From Chimonanthus salicifolius (Eukaryota; Streptophyta; Magnoliopsida; Laurales; Calycanthaceae): DNA of 64,000 bases. The notes beneath the pieces are model-generated. The model saw nothing but the letters and a program-made list of their open reading frames with translations. It had not been told where the DNA came from and made no database searches. Both the position numbers and the translations under genes were made by a program. The stretch is from contig CM023539.1 in assembly GCA_013350335.1 (NCBI GenBank), positions 14,818,302-14,882,301 of the forward strand. Direction: 5' to 3'. Numbering within the stretch: position 1 is the stretch's first letter; each line of letters opens with the position of its first letter. This document shows, piece by piece, positions 1-11,170 of this stretch.

Positions 1-1642
1 TCTACTGGTTCCATTGGAAGTTCCTGTTTCCAGTGTGGTCAGCAGGGCCATTTTAAAAGAGAGTGTCCATAGAACGATAGATCTCCTCACTCCTGTTTCT
101 AGTGTGGTCAGCAGGACCATTTCAAAAAAGAGTGTCCACAGAACGGCTCGACCAGCTCAGTCACAAGGATCTAGAGCACCTGACCAGACAGGACGGACAC
201 CTATTCTCACAGGATCTGGACGACTAAATACTTCGACTTCTTCTCCAGAGACAGTGGATCATTCGGTGATTCAAGGTATGGCAGTAATTTGTAGTTCATA
301 TGCTTATGCGTTATTTAATCTACTGCCTTCTCATTTGTTACTAGCACTGTAGTACAACAAATGCCCACTGCACTTACTATAGTATTCCCTATTGGTAGAC
401 GATGACGACAATTGGTGGATATATCGATCCCACGATAGATACAATGGCCCCATGGTAAATGTGATGCATCTATGGATAGATATCATCTTCCCATGGATGA
501 GAGTTTCAATGGTGTTTTGGATTGATGCTGGATATTGGCATTAGGGTAGACGTATTGGTAGCGTGAAGGACATTTTGGTCCCATAAGTTGACATAACGGT
601 CGTATGTTAGACCATTAGCCCTATGATAGATATATTAGTCCTACGAAGGTATTAGTTATGCCCATGAATGGATTATACCCATAGGGGGGTTATATTTATG
701 GATCTAATGAACAAAATCTTTCGTCCTTATTTGGACAAGTTTGTAATCATTTTCATTAACGATACCCCGATTTATTCCAACCATCGGGAAGAGCAAGCAG
801 AACATCTAAAGATAGCCTTGGACACCCTAAAGAAAAATCAATGATATGCCAAAGCAAACAAGTGCGAGTTCTGGCTATTTGAGGCCAATATTTTTTTAGG
901 ACATGACATGTCACATCAACGGAAAGAATAGTCGTGGACCCGGCTAAGATGGCGGTAGTGAGAGAATGGAAAGTACCTAAGAATGTGACCGAGGTCCGTA
1001 GTTTTCTGGGATTGGCTGGTTACTATAGGAAGTTTATCATGGACTTCTCTAAGATTGCATCTTCACTTACTCGACTCACTTAGAAAGGAATCAAGTTTGA
1101 ATGGTCGGATGTATGCAACCAGAGATTCGAGGAACTAAAGAAGGAGGTTCCTTGAGTTTGAGGTAAGAGACTTAGTGTTCTTGAAAGTCTAGCCACGAAA
1201 GGGACACATGAGATTTGGAAAAAAGGGAAACTGTCGCCTAGATTTGTGGGGCCGTTTCCAATCCTAAAGAGGGTGGGGGAGGTAGCTTAACAATTGGCAC
1301 TTCCTCCACAATTGTCATCTTTACATGATACATTCCATATATCTATGTTGAGGAAGTACAATCCTGATCCCTCGCACGTACTGAATGTACAAGACATAGA
1401 GGTGCAAAGCGACATTACATACATCAAAAAGCCTATCAGAGTGGTGGAGACAGAACAAAGGGTGTTACGGAACCGAGCGATTCAGTTCGTCAAACTGGTA
1501 TGGGATTGACATGGTAATGAGGAAGCCACTTGGGAACTTGAGTCGGAAATGAGAACAGCTCACCCTGAGCTATTTATGTAATCTATTTGAAACCCTATTT
1601 CGCTCGATTTTCGGGACGAAAATTTTCAAAAGAGGGTGGTAT
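1..1642 (+). pseudogene. Decayed chromovirus-type Ty3/gypsy internal region (gag knuckle, RT, integrase tail)
   Basis: This is the broken internal region of a Ty3/gypsy retrotransposon. Two CCHC nucleocapsid knuckles lie in tandem at 25-69 and 94-138 (C-x2-C-x4-H-x4-C). Both are followed or broken by stops, at 70 and 100. A stretch of short degenerate sequence (about 360-690) gives no readable pol. Reverse transcriptase is readable from about 697 to 1143, with the catalytic box changed to F-I-N-D. It then joins directly to the integrase C-terminus and a chromodomain-like tail (about 1157-1581, residues EEATWELE near 1525-1548), with stops at 1287 and 1507. Most of RNase H and the integrase core are missing. 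A polypurine tract (about 1628-1642) precedes the 3' LTR. The chromodomain-like tail indicates the chromovirus branch. No function is expected. Confidence 0.85.
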
Positions 1643-2094
1643 TGTAACAGCCCGAATTTTCAATTTATGAATATGTATGGAAATTGTTCATTTAATTTGT
1701 GAATTAATGGAGATAGACCTTAAATGGGTGAGAGTTGGTTCAATTGTCCAATTAAGACCCAACGGATTGTGGATAAGGTTCAATTGAAATAAATGGGTAA
1801 GATTTATTTAATTGGGTCAAATGCCCAATTGGGACCCAATGGGTCATGGTTGACTTGGTCGACCACCAAGTGAGTTCAAACTTAATTAAATTATGGCTGA
1901 ATTAAATTGGAAATTGAATCAAGTAATTGAGTTGATTTCAAATGAGTTAAATGAGTTGAATGAAATATATGAGTTGAGTTAAAGAGATGAGTTGAATGGG
2001 AAGTTAATGGGACTTTTATTTTAAGTGAGTGGAGTGGGAAGATGAAGACTTGCATCTCATAAGACCAAACTCAAAGTGTACACACGTTGGGGAG

Positions 2095-2276
2095 ATGGGA
2101 GTTTCATCTCATGGGATGAAACTCCAAAGGAAACATTAAATGAAGGAGGCGAAAAGTTGTTGTTACACAAGGATATCCAAGAGCACCCGTTGGGAGATGG
2201 AGGGTTTCCATCTCATGATAGAAACCCAAGGGGCATACAGTTGGGAGTTTCATCTCATGGGATGAAACCCCCAAAG
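2095..2276 (+). repeat. Three copies of a GTTTCATCTC/GGGATGAAAC hairpin
   Basis: Three imperfect hairpins occur at about 2097-2126, 2196-2226 and 2241-2272. Each reads GTTTCATCTCAT followed by GGGATGAAAC or a variant, so the RNA could fold back on itself. The solo LTR of the same family at 20,548-23,662 keeps a single copy on the other strand near 23,120-23,145. Confidence 0.75.
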
Positions 2277-3383
2277 GAAGTATTAATGAGAAGGTGATGA
2301 GTCATAGGAGTTACAAAAGGGCATCAACCAAAAGACACCATCCTTGGCCGACCACTCTCATTGAACAAGACTTGGAGTTTCATTTCACACTCTCCCTCTC
2401 TCTCTTGGCCGAACCACCTCTCAAGACAAGAAACACTTAGAATATTTTCTATCTCAAGCTCCTCTCCCTCTCATTCAAGCCCGACCCTCTCTCAAAGACA
2501 AAGGAGAAAGGACTTAGAGTTTTCTATCTCAAGCTCCTCTCCCTCTTTCAAACCTACACTCTTTGGCCGAACCCTCTCTTTGGGTTTTCATCTCAAGACC
2601 TCTCAAGCTCACTCTCGGCCAAGGATCATGGGGAAGAAAGAAGAAAGACTAAGGAAGGAAAAGAGGGGAGGAGCAAGTCGGAACGAAGGACTTGATGAGA
2701 TTTTAATAAGTAAGAAAAGAATGGTCACGGATCATGGTTCGGCCTTTGCATGGCCGAACCCTAATTGTTATGTATGTATGGAAAAGATCTCATGCATGTC
2801 TAAGATAAGGTATTATGACCAAAGATCATGGGTTGGCTTTGCATGGGCAAACCCTAAGGTTGATATGCATGGATCATTAAAGACAAAGGAAGAGTTAGAT
2901 GAGGTTCGACCATGATGTATGGCCGAACCCCATCAAAGGATTAAACCTTAAAGGTATGATTTTTAAAATAGAAATGATGAACCATAGGGTTCGGCCATGT
3001 TGTATGGCTGAACCCCATGGAAGGGTGTTAGTGATTTAAAATGTAATGACCCGTCCCGCTAGCACAATATTGTCTACTTTGGGCCTAGACATGGACCCAC
3101 ATGGCTTTGCTTTGGCGAGCCAACCCACTGTTGCTCCCAAAAGGCCTTGTGCTAGAAGGAGGAAGATTACTACTTATATACCAAGAAATTTCCAATGCCA
3201 CTAACAATGTGGGACTTTTTGGGCCAGGGTATTATAATATACCCCCCTTAAAGTCAGAGCCGTTTCTGGCTCTGCACACATAACAACCAAGCCCACACCC
3301 TTAGGCAGAGAGTTGAACCATGCTCTGATACCATTTGTAATGACCCGTCCCGCTAGCACAATATTGTCTGCTTTGAGCCTACA

Positions 3384-5200
3384 TGTAACACCCCGCCCTT
3401 TTCACTCTAGGATTGATGATTTATTCGATCAGTTGAGGGGATCCAGTCATTTTTCCAAGATTGAACTGATGTCCGGTTATCATCAAATCCGGGTCAGGGA
3501 GGAAGATATCGAGAAGACAGCTTTCAGAACACGGTATGGACTATTTGAATTTGTAGTCATGCCATTTGGGCTTACCAACGCACCGAATGTGTTCATGGAC
3601 TTAATGAACAGAATATTCCGTCCATATCTGGATCGGTTTGTTATAGTGTTCATTGACGATATCCTGATCTATTCCAAGAGTCAGGAGGATCATGCTGAGC
3701 ATCTACGAATAGTATTGAACACCTTGAGACAAAACCAGTTGTATGCCAAAGCAAGCAAATGCAAATTTTGGCTACCTGAGGTCAAATTCTTGGGGCATGT
3801 TATAACAGCAGATGGTATAGCCGTTGATCCGGCTAAGGTGGCAGCAGTAAGCGAGTGGAAATCACCAAAGAATGTCACTGAAATCCGTAGCTTTCTGGGT
3901 TTGGCTGGATATTATCGGAAGTTTATCATGGACTTCTCCAAAATTGCATCCCCATTGACTCGACTCACGCAGAAGGGAGTCAAATATGAGTGGTCAGAGT
4001 TGTGCAATCAGAGATTTGAGGAGCTGAAAGAGAGACTTACAACTGCTCCTATTTTAGTTTTGCCGGAAAGAGGCAAAGGTTATGAAGTACAATGTGATGC
4101 ATCAGGAGAGGGATTGGGATGTTCACTCATGCAACGTGATCGGGTGACGCGAAAGAAAGATCAGTTACTGAAGGGATTCTTCGGTAGGTTTCCTACCTTT
4201 GTTATAACCACTATTTAATATGCTGTTTTATGTTGATTTTGATATCTTATATGATTGTAAAGTTATGTTTTTAAATGACATGTTTGCATAGACATCTCAT
4301 GCATGGCATGGGATGATGGTGTTGTAACCGGAGGCCACACTCCGTCGGGGCGTCCGAAAGACCACTGTGGGGTACCCTGATGATGAGAATCCCATCAGGA
4401 GGAATCCGGAGGCCACACTCCGTCGGGGCGTCCGAAAGACCACTGTGGGTTACCTTAACGATGAGAATCCCGTCAAGTGATGGCTATGTTGAATGGTGAT
4501 GGGTGGGACTCATTACATGATCATTTCATACATAGCATGTTTTATGGAATTTTGACACACATGTATTATTATTATATTATTTGCATGTTTTTGACTAACC
4601 ATGTGGTAGCCCTATTCGGAAACACTACTGGGCGCGTTGATCTAACGCCCTATCTATATCCTTAGTGGATGATGCAGGGAAAGGGAAGAACGTGGATCGA
4701 GAAGAGAACCAAGTACGGAAACTTGGGCGGTTTGAATGATTTTGAATGGACTATTCATGGATTTGTTATTTGAATTATGTGGACAATGTAATTTGGTAGC
4801 TAGATTTGTTGGCATGTAATAAGTAGATAAGTAGATGCTGTGGATTAGTTTATTTTGGATGGTTGGATTGAATAGTAGAATAATATTAGTTAGTAATTTT
4901 GGAAAATAAGATTATGTAATTTGCTATCTAATATTGAAAGAAATGGAATAGTCATAGGTTCTATTATAACCTCAGTTAGAATAAGACTAAGTTAATTCCG
5001 CAAGTTATATATATACCATGTGCGGATCAGTTTTATGGACTTAGTTCATACGCACATGGGCTTGGCCAGTTAAGGGTCGGATTTAGAGATCTGAACTTAA
5101 CTCGCGTCGTGACATTCCGCCCCGATCACTTGTTGATTATTATTATATAAAAAAAAAAAATAAACTCTGAAAATTAGAGTGAAAAGGGCGGGGTGTTACA
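3384..5200 (+). mobile_element. Chimeric LTR element carrying an embedded pol fragment, TSD CTACA
   Basis: This 1,817-bp insertion sits in the second TRIM LTR and has a perfect 5-bp TSD CTACA (3379-3383 and 5201-5205). Its termini are TG...CA and are mutually inverted for about 25 bp (3384-3408 against 5176-5200), far longer than the few bases usual for LTR ends. Inside are a gypsy RT/RNase H fragment (about 3409-4133) and then about 1.07 kb matching the 3' portion of the long gypsy LTRs. A 5' LTR portion, gag, protease and integrase are absent. A duplicated segment of about 80 bp lies at 4327-4475. The TSD shows it integrated as one unit, so the chimera formed before integration. Confidence 0.85.
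3409..4133 (+). pseudogene. Ty3/gypsy RT-RNase H fragment, uninterrupted but partial
   Basis: This is an open frame without stops that begins inside the fingers/palm of a gypsy reverse transcriptase ([11 protein letters not shown]) and runs through the catalytic box F-I-D-D (about 3650-3661). It continues through the connection region ([13 protein letters not shown] near 3891-3930) into the start of RNase H ([10 protein letters not shown] near 4092-4121). It has no start of its own; the frame simply enters from the inverted LTR end and leaves into LTR sequence, ending at 4218. The lack of stops contrasts with the other pol copies in the window and suggests a younger insertion. It lacks the first RT motifs, most of RNase H and integrase, so no complete enzyme is encoded. 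Confidence 0.88.
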
Positions 5201-7071
5201 CTACACACGGACCCGCACGGCTTTGCTTTGGCGAGCCAACCCACTGTTGCTCCCCAAAGGCCTTCTGCTAGAAGGAGGAAGATTATTACTTATATACCAA
5301 GGAATTTCCAATGCCACTAGCAATGTGAGACTTTCTGGGCCAGGGTATTACATAAAAGGTTTTAAAGGAGGGAAATAATGGAGGAAGGTTATTGATTTTT
5401 AAATGGTCTCAAATGTTGAAAATGGTGAAGAACCATGGACCATGGGTTCAGCCATGGTGTATGGCCGAACCCCATGGAGAGATATTTATGGACTTAGATG
5501 TTTGGACCATGAAAATGATGGGGGAATGTTGGTAATTTTAATAGGTTTTAAATTTGGTTAATGATGATCTAAAAGGATGAACCTAAGTGTATGATTAAAC
5601 TCCTCCATGGAGGGACTTGGGTTATGGATCTAATATTGTAAATGATTTAAAAAAGAGGATGAAAAATGACATCATGGGTTCGGCCATGTTGTATGGCCGA
5701 ACCCCATTAACCACTTTTATGGACATTATGGAACTATGCATATTTAAATGGATGAAGGATCAATCCTAGGAATGGAGGGATCTATTAGGGTTTTATGTTA
5801 TGATTAATTAATCATTTGTGGATCTATGATTATGGATCAGTTATGGACCTAAGTATGTATAAATAAAAGGAGTGATTAGTTATGGAAAGAATAAATTGGC
5901 TAAGATAGAAAAATGGTGAAAATGATGGACCATGGGTTCGGCCATGGTTTATGGCCGAACCCCATGGAGAAGGTTTTGTGGACTTAGGTTTTATTAATGC
6001 TAAATGACTAACTCATGTATGTTTGTTAATGAATCAAAAGAGGGACCCAAACCAAGTGAGTGAGGTTCGGCCATGTTGTATGGCCGAACCCCATTAAGGC
6101 ATGTTTATGGACTTAAACATGGGTGGAAATAAAAAGGGATCAATGTTTTAATTTATTGATATGTAATAAGGTAACGGGACCTCACAAGTGGTGTAGATCG
6201 GTGAGCGATTTTCGGAGGAAAACGCAAGGACACATTAGTTGATCATTGGTAGGATTCCTACCTTATTGAAAACCATGGATATGTATATATGATGATTTTA
6301 ATTCATGATTGATAAGTTATTTTGGTATCAAACAATATGTTTTAATTATGGAATTTTAAATGCTATGATTTGTATTATTACATAACATGTTGGCATTTGC
6401 ATCTCATGCATGGCATGGGAGGGATGAAAGGTAACTGGAGACCCACGCTCCGTCGGGGTGTCCGTAAGACATTCGTGGGGGTACGATGCTTTGCAAGTAC
6501 GATATGATGTATTATATCTGGATTTTTATACTAACCCATGTGTTTGACCCTACTTGGAGTACCTATTGGGCACGTTGTCTAACGCCCTACTTCTACCTTA
6601 GATGATGACGCAGGAAATGGACAAAGCGAATGATGTGATCGGAGTCAAGCTTAGGAGCTTGGAGGTTTTAGTTTTATTTTATTTAAGTTACTCATGGACA
6701 ATGTAATTTGACTAGCTAGCATTTGGGACTGTAATAACTTAGATTATTTGCTATGGTTTGAATGTTAATTTTGAATATTTTAACTTAAGATAATTATTAT
6801 TAAGTGGTGGACCTCCTTGCTATCTAAAATGGAATAGAATGGTTATTCTCTTATTATTACGCATCTATTATTCAGCATGTATAGTCTTAGTACGTGTGAA
6901 CCGTCTTAGTGGACTTGGTCCACTCACACGTATGGTTGACCAATTAAGGGTCGGGCTTTGGAAGCTCGGACTTAGCTCGCTTCGTGACGTCCCCGCTCTC
7001 TCTCACTCTTCTATTCAAAAAAAAAAAAAAAACTTTGATTTTCTTCGAGTGAAAAAGGGCGGGGCGTTACA

Positions 7072-7989
7072 ATGACTCATGGAAGTGTGCCACAAAGGAC
7101 TAAACAAGTTGGGGGACAAGGACGTCCTCATAGCACTCAAGAGGGAGTCTATACGATTAAGACTCAGATGAAAGAACTGATGGACAATGCAGTAATGGAA
7201 GGTACAATACCTCTCTTTAGTTATGTGGCTCAAGCATCGTTGATACAAGTGTTATTCATCTCTATAATATTCTATGAGATGATACCAGTAGGATTTGACC
7301 TAAAGAGACAATTCTCTTTGATTGCGTATTGGAGGTAAGGATACCTCAAGAGAGGAATGCTTGTTGTTTTGCATTGCTTCGGCATTATAAACCACGTGGG
7401 TAATTTTGAAAATAAAGTTAGCCATTTGTAAAAGATAAATCTGTTTATGAGATGCCAATTGTTGTGTTTCACGGGATAAGCCACGATGTGAAGGTCAGAT
7501 GAGATAGGCTCCATTGGATTATCTTTATGTAATTTTTGTGATTTGCAGATGGCATCATCTAACAGACTGCCAATGAAGGTATCAATGGCTAGTGGAAAAA
7601 AAATCTCACATGAGAAGTTTGACTAAGAGGGTGAAACTCAGAAACCTACTTATCTCGAGGAACAAGTATAGGTGGGCAGGTGATAGTGAGTGCTAGATGG
7701 GTTACACACTGACAAGCTACTACACTACTCCGAGAAAAAGAATCTTGAAAGGAACTTATATCACGGAAGATCTGCCTTTTGAGGAGGTACCGTGAAAATA
7801 CAAAGTTATTGGAAACAAGTATTCTGAAAAAAACATACACCTGTGATTCAAAGTGATGTGACATCATTGTGGAGTTCAGAACTCCACATTAATCGGTGAT
7901 GCAAAAGACTATGTCCTAATCTTCTCGCTGGTGCAAAATACAAGATTTATTTTAAATTTCGGTACGAAATTTCTTTAAGGGGGGTAGGA
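7072..7989 (+). pseudogene. Remnant of a second Ty3/gypsy internal region with polypurine tract
   Basis: The first 180 bases read as the gag-protease junction of a gypsy polyprotein (GTIPLFSYVAQA near 7198-7233, where a protease would continue into its catalytic Asp). The catalytic motif is not present and the rest of pol is deleted or unreadable. The 3' end is typical: TTTCGGTACGAAATTTC followed by the polypurine tract AAGGGGGGTAGGA (7977-7989), then an LTR starting at 7990. The element is therefore internally deleted and was later entered by the chromovirus to its left. Confidence 0.75.
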
Positions 7990-10900
7990 TGTAATACCCT
8001 GATCAATTAGGCCTAATTGTGTTATTTGTGTTAATTAATTATGTTTTGACCTATTAAACATGAATATTATAGTTAGGGCTTTGTAAAAAGTTTAGATTTG
8101 GCCCAATCAGAGCTCGATAGCGCATTGATCTAACTCGTCTAAGTTGGAAGGGCAAAATGGTAATTTACCATTGATAGTATTATTTTATTATTTAAATGAT
8201 TGTTGATTGAGTGAAATTGCGTATATTATTAGGGATTTAAATTCTGAAATTTAAAAGTATTTTTATTTCAGAAAATGCTTTTAAAAGTACCCGAAATGAT
8301 CCAGAAAGTTAGGAAATAATTATTTTAAGCAATTTTAGAAATGAGAAAATTCTAAGAAAATATTTGTTATTAAATTATGCTTTAATTCATTTTTTTATGT
8401 TTTCAAATTTAAAAATAAAGGTTTTAAACCCTTTAAATAAATACAATTTAAGTTAAGGGAATAGTGTTAAAGTGTGATTTTTGCTTAAATCAATTTATTT
8501 TAATAAATTATAATTCTCCAAAATTTTATGATATATGGAGTTTTTAAAACCCAACATTCTGGGTAAGATGGATTAAATCAAACAAATCTTGTAATTAGTT
8601 AAATATTGAAAAATAAATGAAACTAGGCTTATATGCAAATAAATTTTGAGGGACTAACTGCAAATACCCAAAAATTTTAAATCATTCGCAACAGGTGACG
8701 AGCAACTGCATGGGTGTGGGTTCTTCATGGCCCCACATAAGGCCTACACCTCCCATTTAGTTTTCCTATTTAAGCTCACCTCCAGCCATGAAATCTTCAC
8801 ACCAAATTTTGAAAGAAAAGCACTGCTGCTCCTCTGTTCATCTTATTCACCGTTAGCTTAAGTGGAAGATTTTTCTAAATGATAAAGCTTTACCCAATTT
8901 CAAAAGCGAAGGTACCCTTTAGATTTATTTTTGAATTCTAGTTAGTTTAGGATCAAACAAAAGTCAATTTGGTTGAGTTTTGACTCATGAAATCAGTTTT
9001 GAAGTTTAATGGAAATCATGGGTTTTCATGTGTTTTACTGACTTTCATTGTTGTTAATTGTTTAATTTATTTCAAAATTAAACTAGACTGTAGAGGGCCA
9101 CATCTGACTAGAGAGATGTGAAAATGAACTCAGAAAATCCATTGTTTTCGAATTCGTATTTCATGTTCACTGTCCCGTCACTACTCTGTTGCAGGTGACA
9201 GAGGAAGAAGACGACTCTTGGTAGTTTCGAGAATCGGCATTCGAAAGTTTCGAAGGTGAGACTTCGGAAGTTCCGAACTTCTGTTTGGGGTTCCGAAGTG
9301 CTCAAACATAAATATTATTTTTGCCTCTACTGTTCAGACCCTAATGTTCCGTGACCTTCTCTGACGTTCTGAACCTATTAGAAGTTCCGAGCAGACCTCG
9401 GCAAGTTTCGAGGCGGACCAAGACTCAGTATTTTTTTATTCTTCTATTTTCTGTACGGAAGCAGGGTCGGACGTTCCTAGACCTGAACTTCGGACGTCCT
9501 GAAGGAGCTAGAGTATATGCAGTGGGTCGGAAGTTTTGAAGCCACAATACCTGGTTCCAAGGCAAGTTTCGAGGAACCCATAACAGGTTTTTGAAATTTA
9601 GTCTAAGTTAGGATTCCATGTTAAGTTTAGACCCTAGATTTTGATGTGATGTTTATACCAATTTGATAATTAAAGGTGATACTAACCTTTCCATTTGTAT
9701 TATGTAAACCTATACTATGTATTCACTTCTAGGCCGATACTCTCTGTATGTGGCACAGTGGAAATGCTGTCCGGTAGCTATCAGTAGCTGAGCAATTAAC
9801 TTCGCCGCTAGGTAGAAAAGAAGGGTTCGGGCACTGAGTGATATTTAGGCCTAACTCACTATACTAGTAGTGGCCTGACATTCCTATATCTCTAGGCCTA
9901 ACCCAATATATGAGTAGTGGCCTAAGCATTTTATATCTCTAGGCCTAACTTAATATGTCTCCATGGTCATTTCAAGAAGACAATATGTGTAGTGGCCTGA
10001 GCACCTTATTATATTAATAATTATTGTAATTTAAAATGGATAGTAACCCATTTAGAAAACTCATATCCATTTCACTTGGAGTTTTTCCGGAAAATAGGAC
10101 AGAAGGATTTGAAATACTATGAATGTTTGATGTATTATATGTAATTGTATATTTTATTTGACTATATGATTCATTATATTTCTATTTGTGTATTTGACAG
10201 ATACTCACGATACTCTACATTTTACGGTGAAGAAACTTAATAATACCAGATCAGTAAATCAAATTTTGTAAACCTAGATCTAGTGCAATGAGTGGTTTCA
10301 TGGATATTACATGATATGCAAGAGACTTAATAGGATAGAATACGAGACTTGACAATGCTTCCATGTGAGGGATGAAAAATGGTTCTAACTGTTAGAATAG
10401 AAGCATAATACAGTGTAAGGAAGTCGAGGTCTATTAGTCTATAAACTGAAGAATGAACTCCACTTACATGCCTAGACTTGATATATATTGCTAAGATATG
10501 TTCATATTGTTATAATGATGTTTATCATGCATGGTATTGTGATTGAGGATGATATTATCCAATGTGAGAAGTTGAGCATCATGTTATGATGAGGGGTTGG
10601 AGAATGAAGTTGACACTGTTGATGAAATGTTCCGATATGAGAACTTGAGCATCATGTTATGATGAGAGACTGAAGTATTAAGTTGATACTATTGATAATA
10701 TGCTCTAATATGAGAACTTGAGCATTTATGACATTGATACAGCCTCCACGTACCCTCAACTACTAAATTATTATCGGCCTAGGTGTGTCGATTACTAGTC
10801 CAGGTGTGTCGGTTTGCATCTAATAGCCCAGGTGTGTCAGTTGCTGGCCAGGTGTGTCAGTACAGGCCCAGGGTGTGTCAGAGATGTTCTTGTAAGATGC

Positions 10901-11030
10901 TGCATTTTGACGGTGTCGGGACTTAATGCATTTATAGTCAGTGTAGTGCTTTGGTGTTACGGTGGCATGGCACTATCACGGATGATTTGAAATATTAGTA
11001 TAGTAGACCAGTTATGATTTCAAGTATGAT
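7990..11030 (+). mobile_element. 3' LTR of the second gypsy element (family A/B/C), 3' truncated
   Basis: It begins TGTAATACCC directly after the polypurine tract. The sequence is collinear with the two solo LTRs at 33,617-36,820 and 60,789-63,961. Shared landmarks are the stretch GTTGGAAGGGCAAAATG near 8140, a TATA-like CTATTTAAG near 8767, a cluster of TTCGGAA/TTCCGAA palindromes (9190-9580), the AGGCCGA...GAGTGA repeats near 9733-10,000, and GGTGTGTC repeats near 10,780-10,880. Homology stops near 11.03 kb, about 0.6 kb before the expected ATTACA end. There a short repeat array and another element begin, so this copy is truncated. The right boundary is approximate. Confidence 0.8.
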
Positions 11031-11053
11031 AATGATATGCGAAACCACTGAGC

Positions 11054-11170
11054 AATGGTATGTCAGTGATATGACAGTGGTATGACAGAGGTATGTCAGC
11101 AGCATGACAATAGTATGGCAATGGTATAACAGTGGTACGACAATAGTATGGCAGTGAGATGACAGTGATG
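11054..11170. repeat. Degenerate minisatellite, unit about 11 bp (GGTATGACAGT)
   Basis: About ten imperfect units of the type GGTATGWCAGTG/ATATGACAGTG run in a row. They lie at the junction between the truncated LTR and the next gypsy pol. Long frames on either strand here are repeat artefacts. Confidence 0.8.

Larger units (their letters stand above)
3042..5352 (-). mobile_element. TRIM retrotransposon, complete, TSD TAAAA, interrupted by a later insertion
   Basis: This is a terminal-repeat retrotransposon in miniature on the minus strand. Two 195-bp LTRs flank only 99 bp of internal DNA. LTR copies are 3042-3236 and 3336-3383 plus 5206-5352, the second being split by the insertion at 3384-5200. 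On the minus strand the primer-binding site TGGTATCAGAGC lies next to the LTR (complement at about 3320-3331), as expected for initiator tRNA-Met priming. A purine tract (complement of 3240-3250, CCCCCC) lies at the other end. The 5-bp TSD TAAAA at 3037-3041 and 5353-5357 is perfect. The LTRs differ at roughly 7 percent of positions by eye. It encodes nothing and must have been mobilised in trans. Confidence 0.93.
2734..6092 (+). repeat. Seven dispersed hairpins GGTTCGGCCAT...ATGGCCGAACC in the LTR
   Basis: The roughly 29-bp inverted repeat GGGTTCGGCCAT, a 5-6 nt loop and ATGGCCGAACCC occurs near 2736, 2903, 2988, 5446, 5677, 5935 and 6062. The copies near 5677 and 6062 have stems of about 12 bp without mismatch. 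Spacing is irregular (about 85-260 bp outside the nested insertion), so this is not a simple tandem array. The intervening DNA does not match from copy to copy. Confidence 0.85.
1643..7071 (+). mobile_element. 3' LTR of the chromovirus, about 3.1 kb, carrying nested insertions
   Basis: The LTR starts TGTAACAGCCCG right after a polypurine tract and ends GGGGCGTTACA at 7071. Removing the nested TRIM (3042-5352) and its duplicated TAAAA leaves about 3,113 bp. That is almost the length of the independent minus-strand solo LTR at 20,548-23,662, so both belong to one family. It contains two sets of hairpin repeats (see the separate entries) and an LTR-wide module near 6562 (ATTGGGCACGTTGTCTAACG) also found in four other LTRs here. 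The block from about 6930 to the end (GGTCGGGCTTTGG, then CTCGCTTCGTGACG) is shared as well. The flank at 7072 is the inside of another gypsy element, so this element inserted into an older one. The matching 5' LTR and TSD lie off the window. Confidence 0.85.

Noticed and set aside
2361..2915. 184-codon frame in the chromovirus LTR
   Set aside because: It lies in noncoding LTR with CTCTC-rich repeats and has no homology that I recognise.
3409..4133. Endogenous pararetrovirus polymerase
   Set aside because: The RT wording, LTR ends and 5-bp TSD are those of Ty3/gypsy; no movement-protein or coat motifs are present.
2734..6092. CRISPR-like array of palindromic repeats
   Set aside because: Spacing is irregular, there are no uniform spacers and no cas genes, and the host is a plant LTR.
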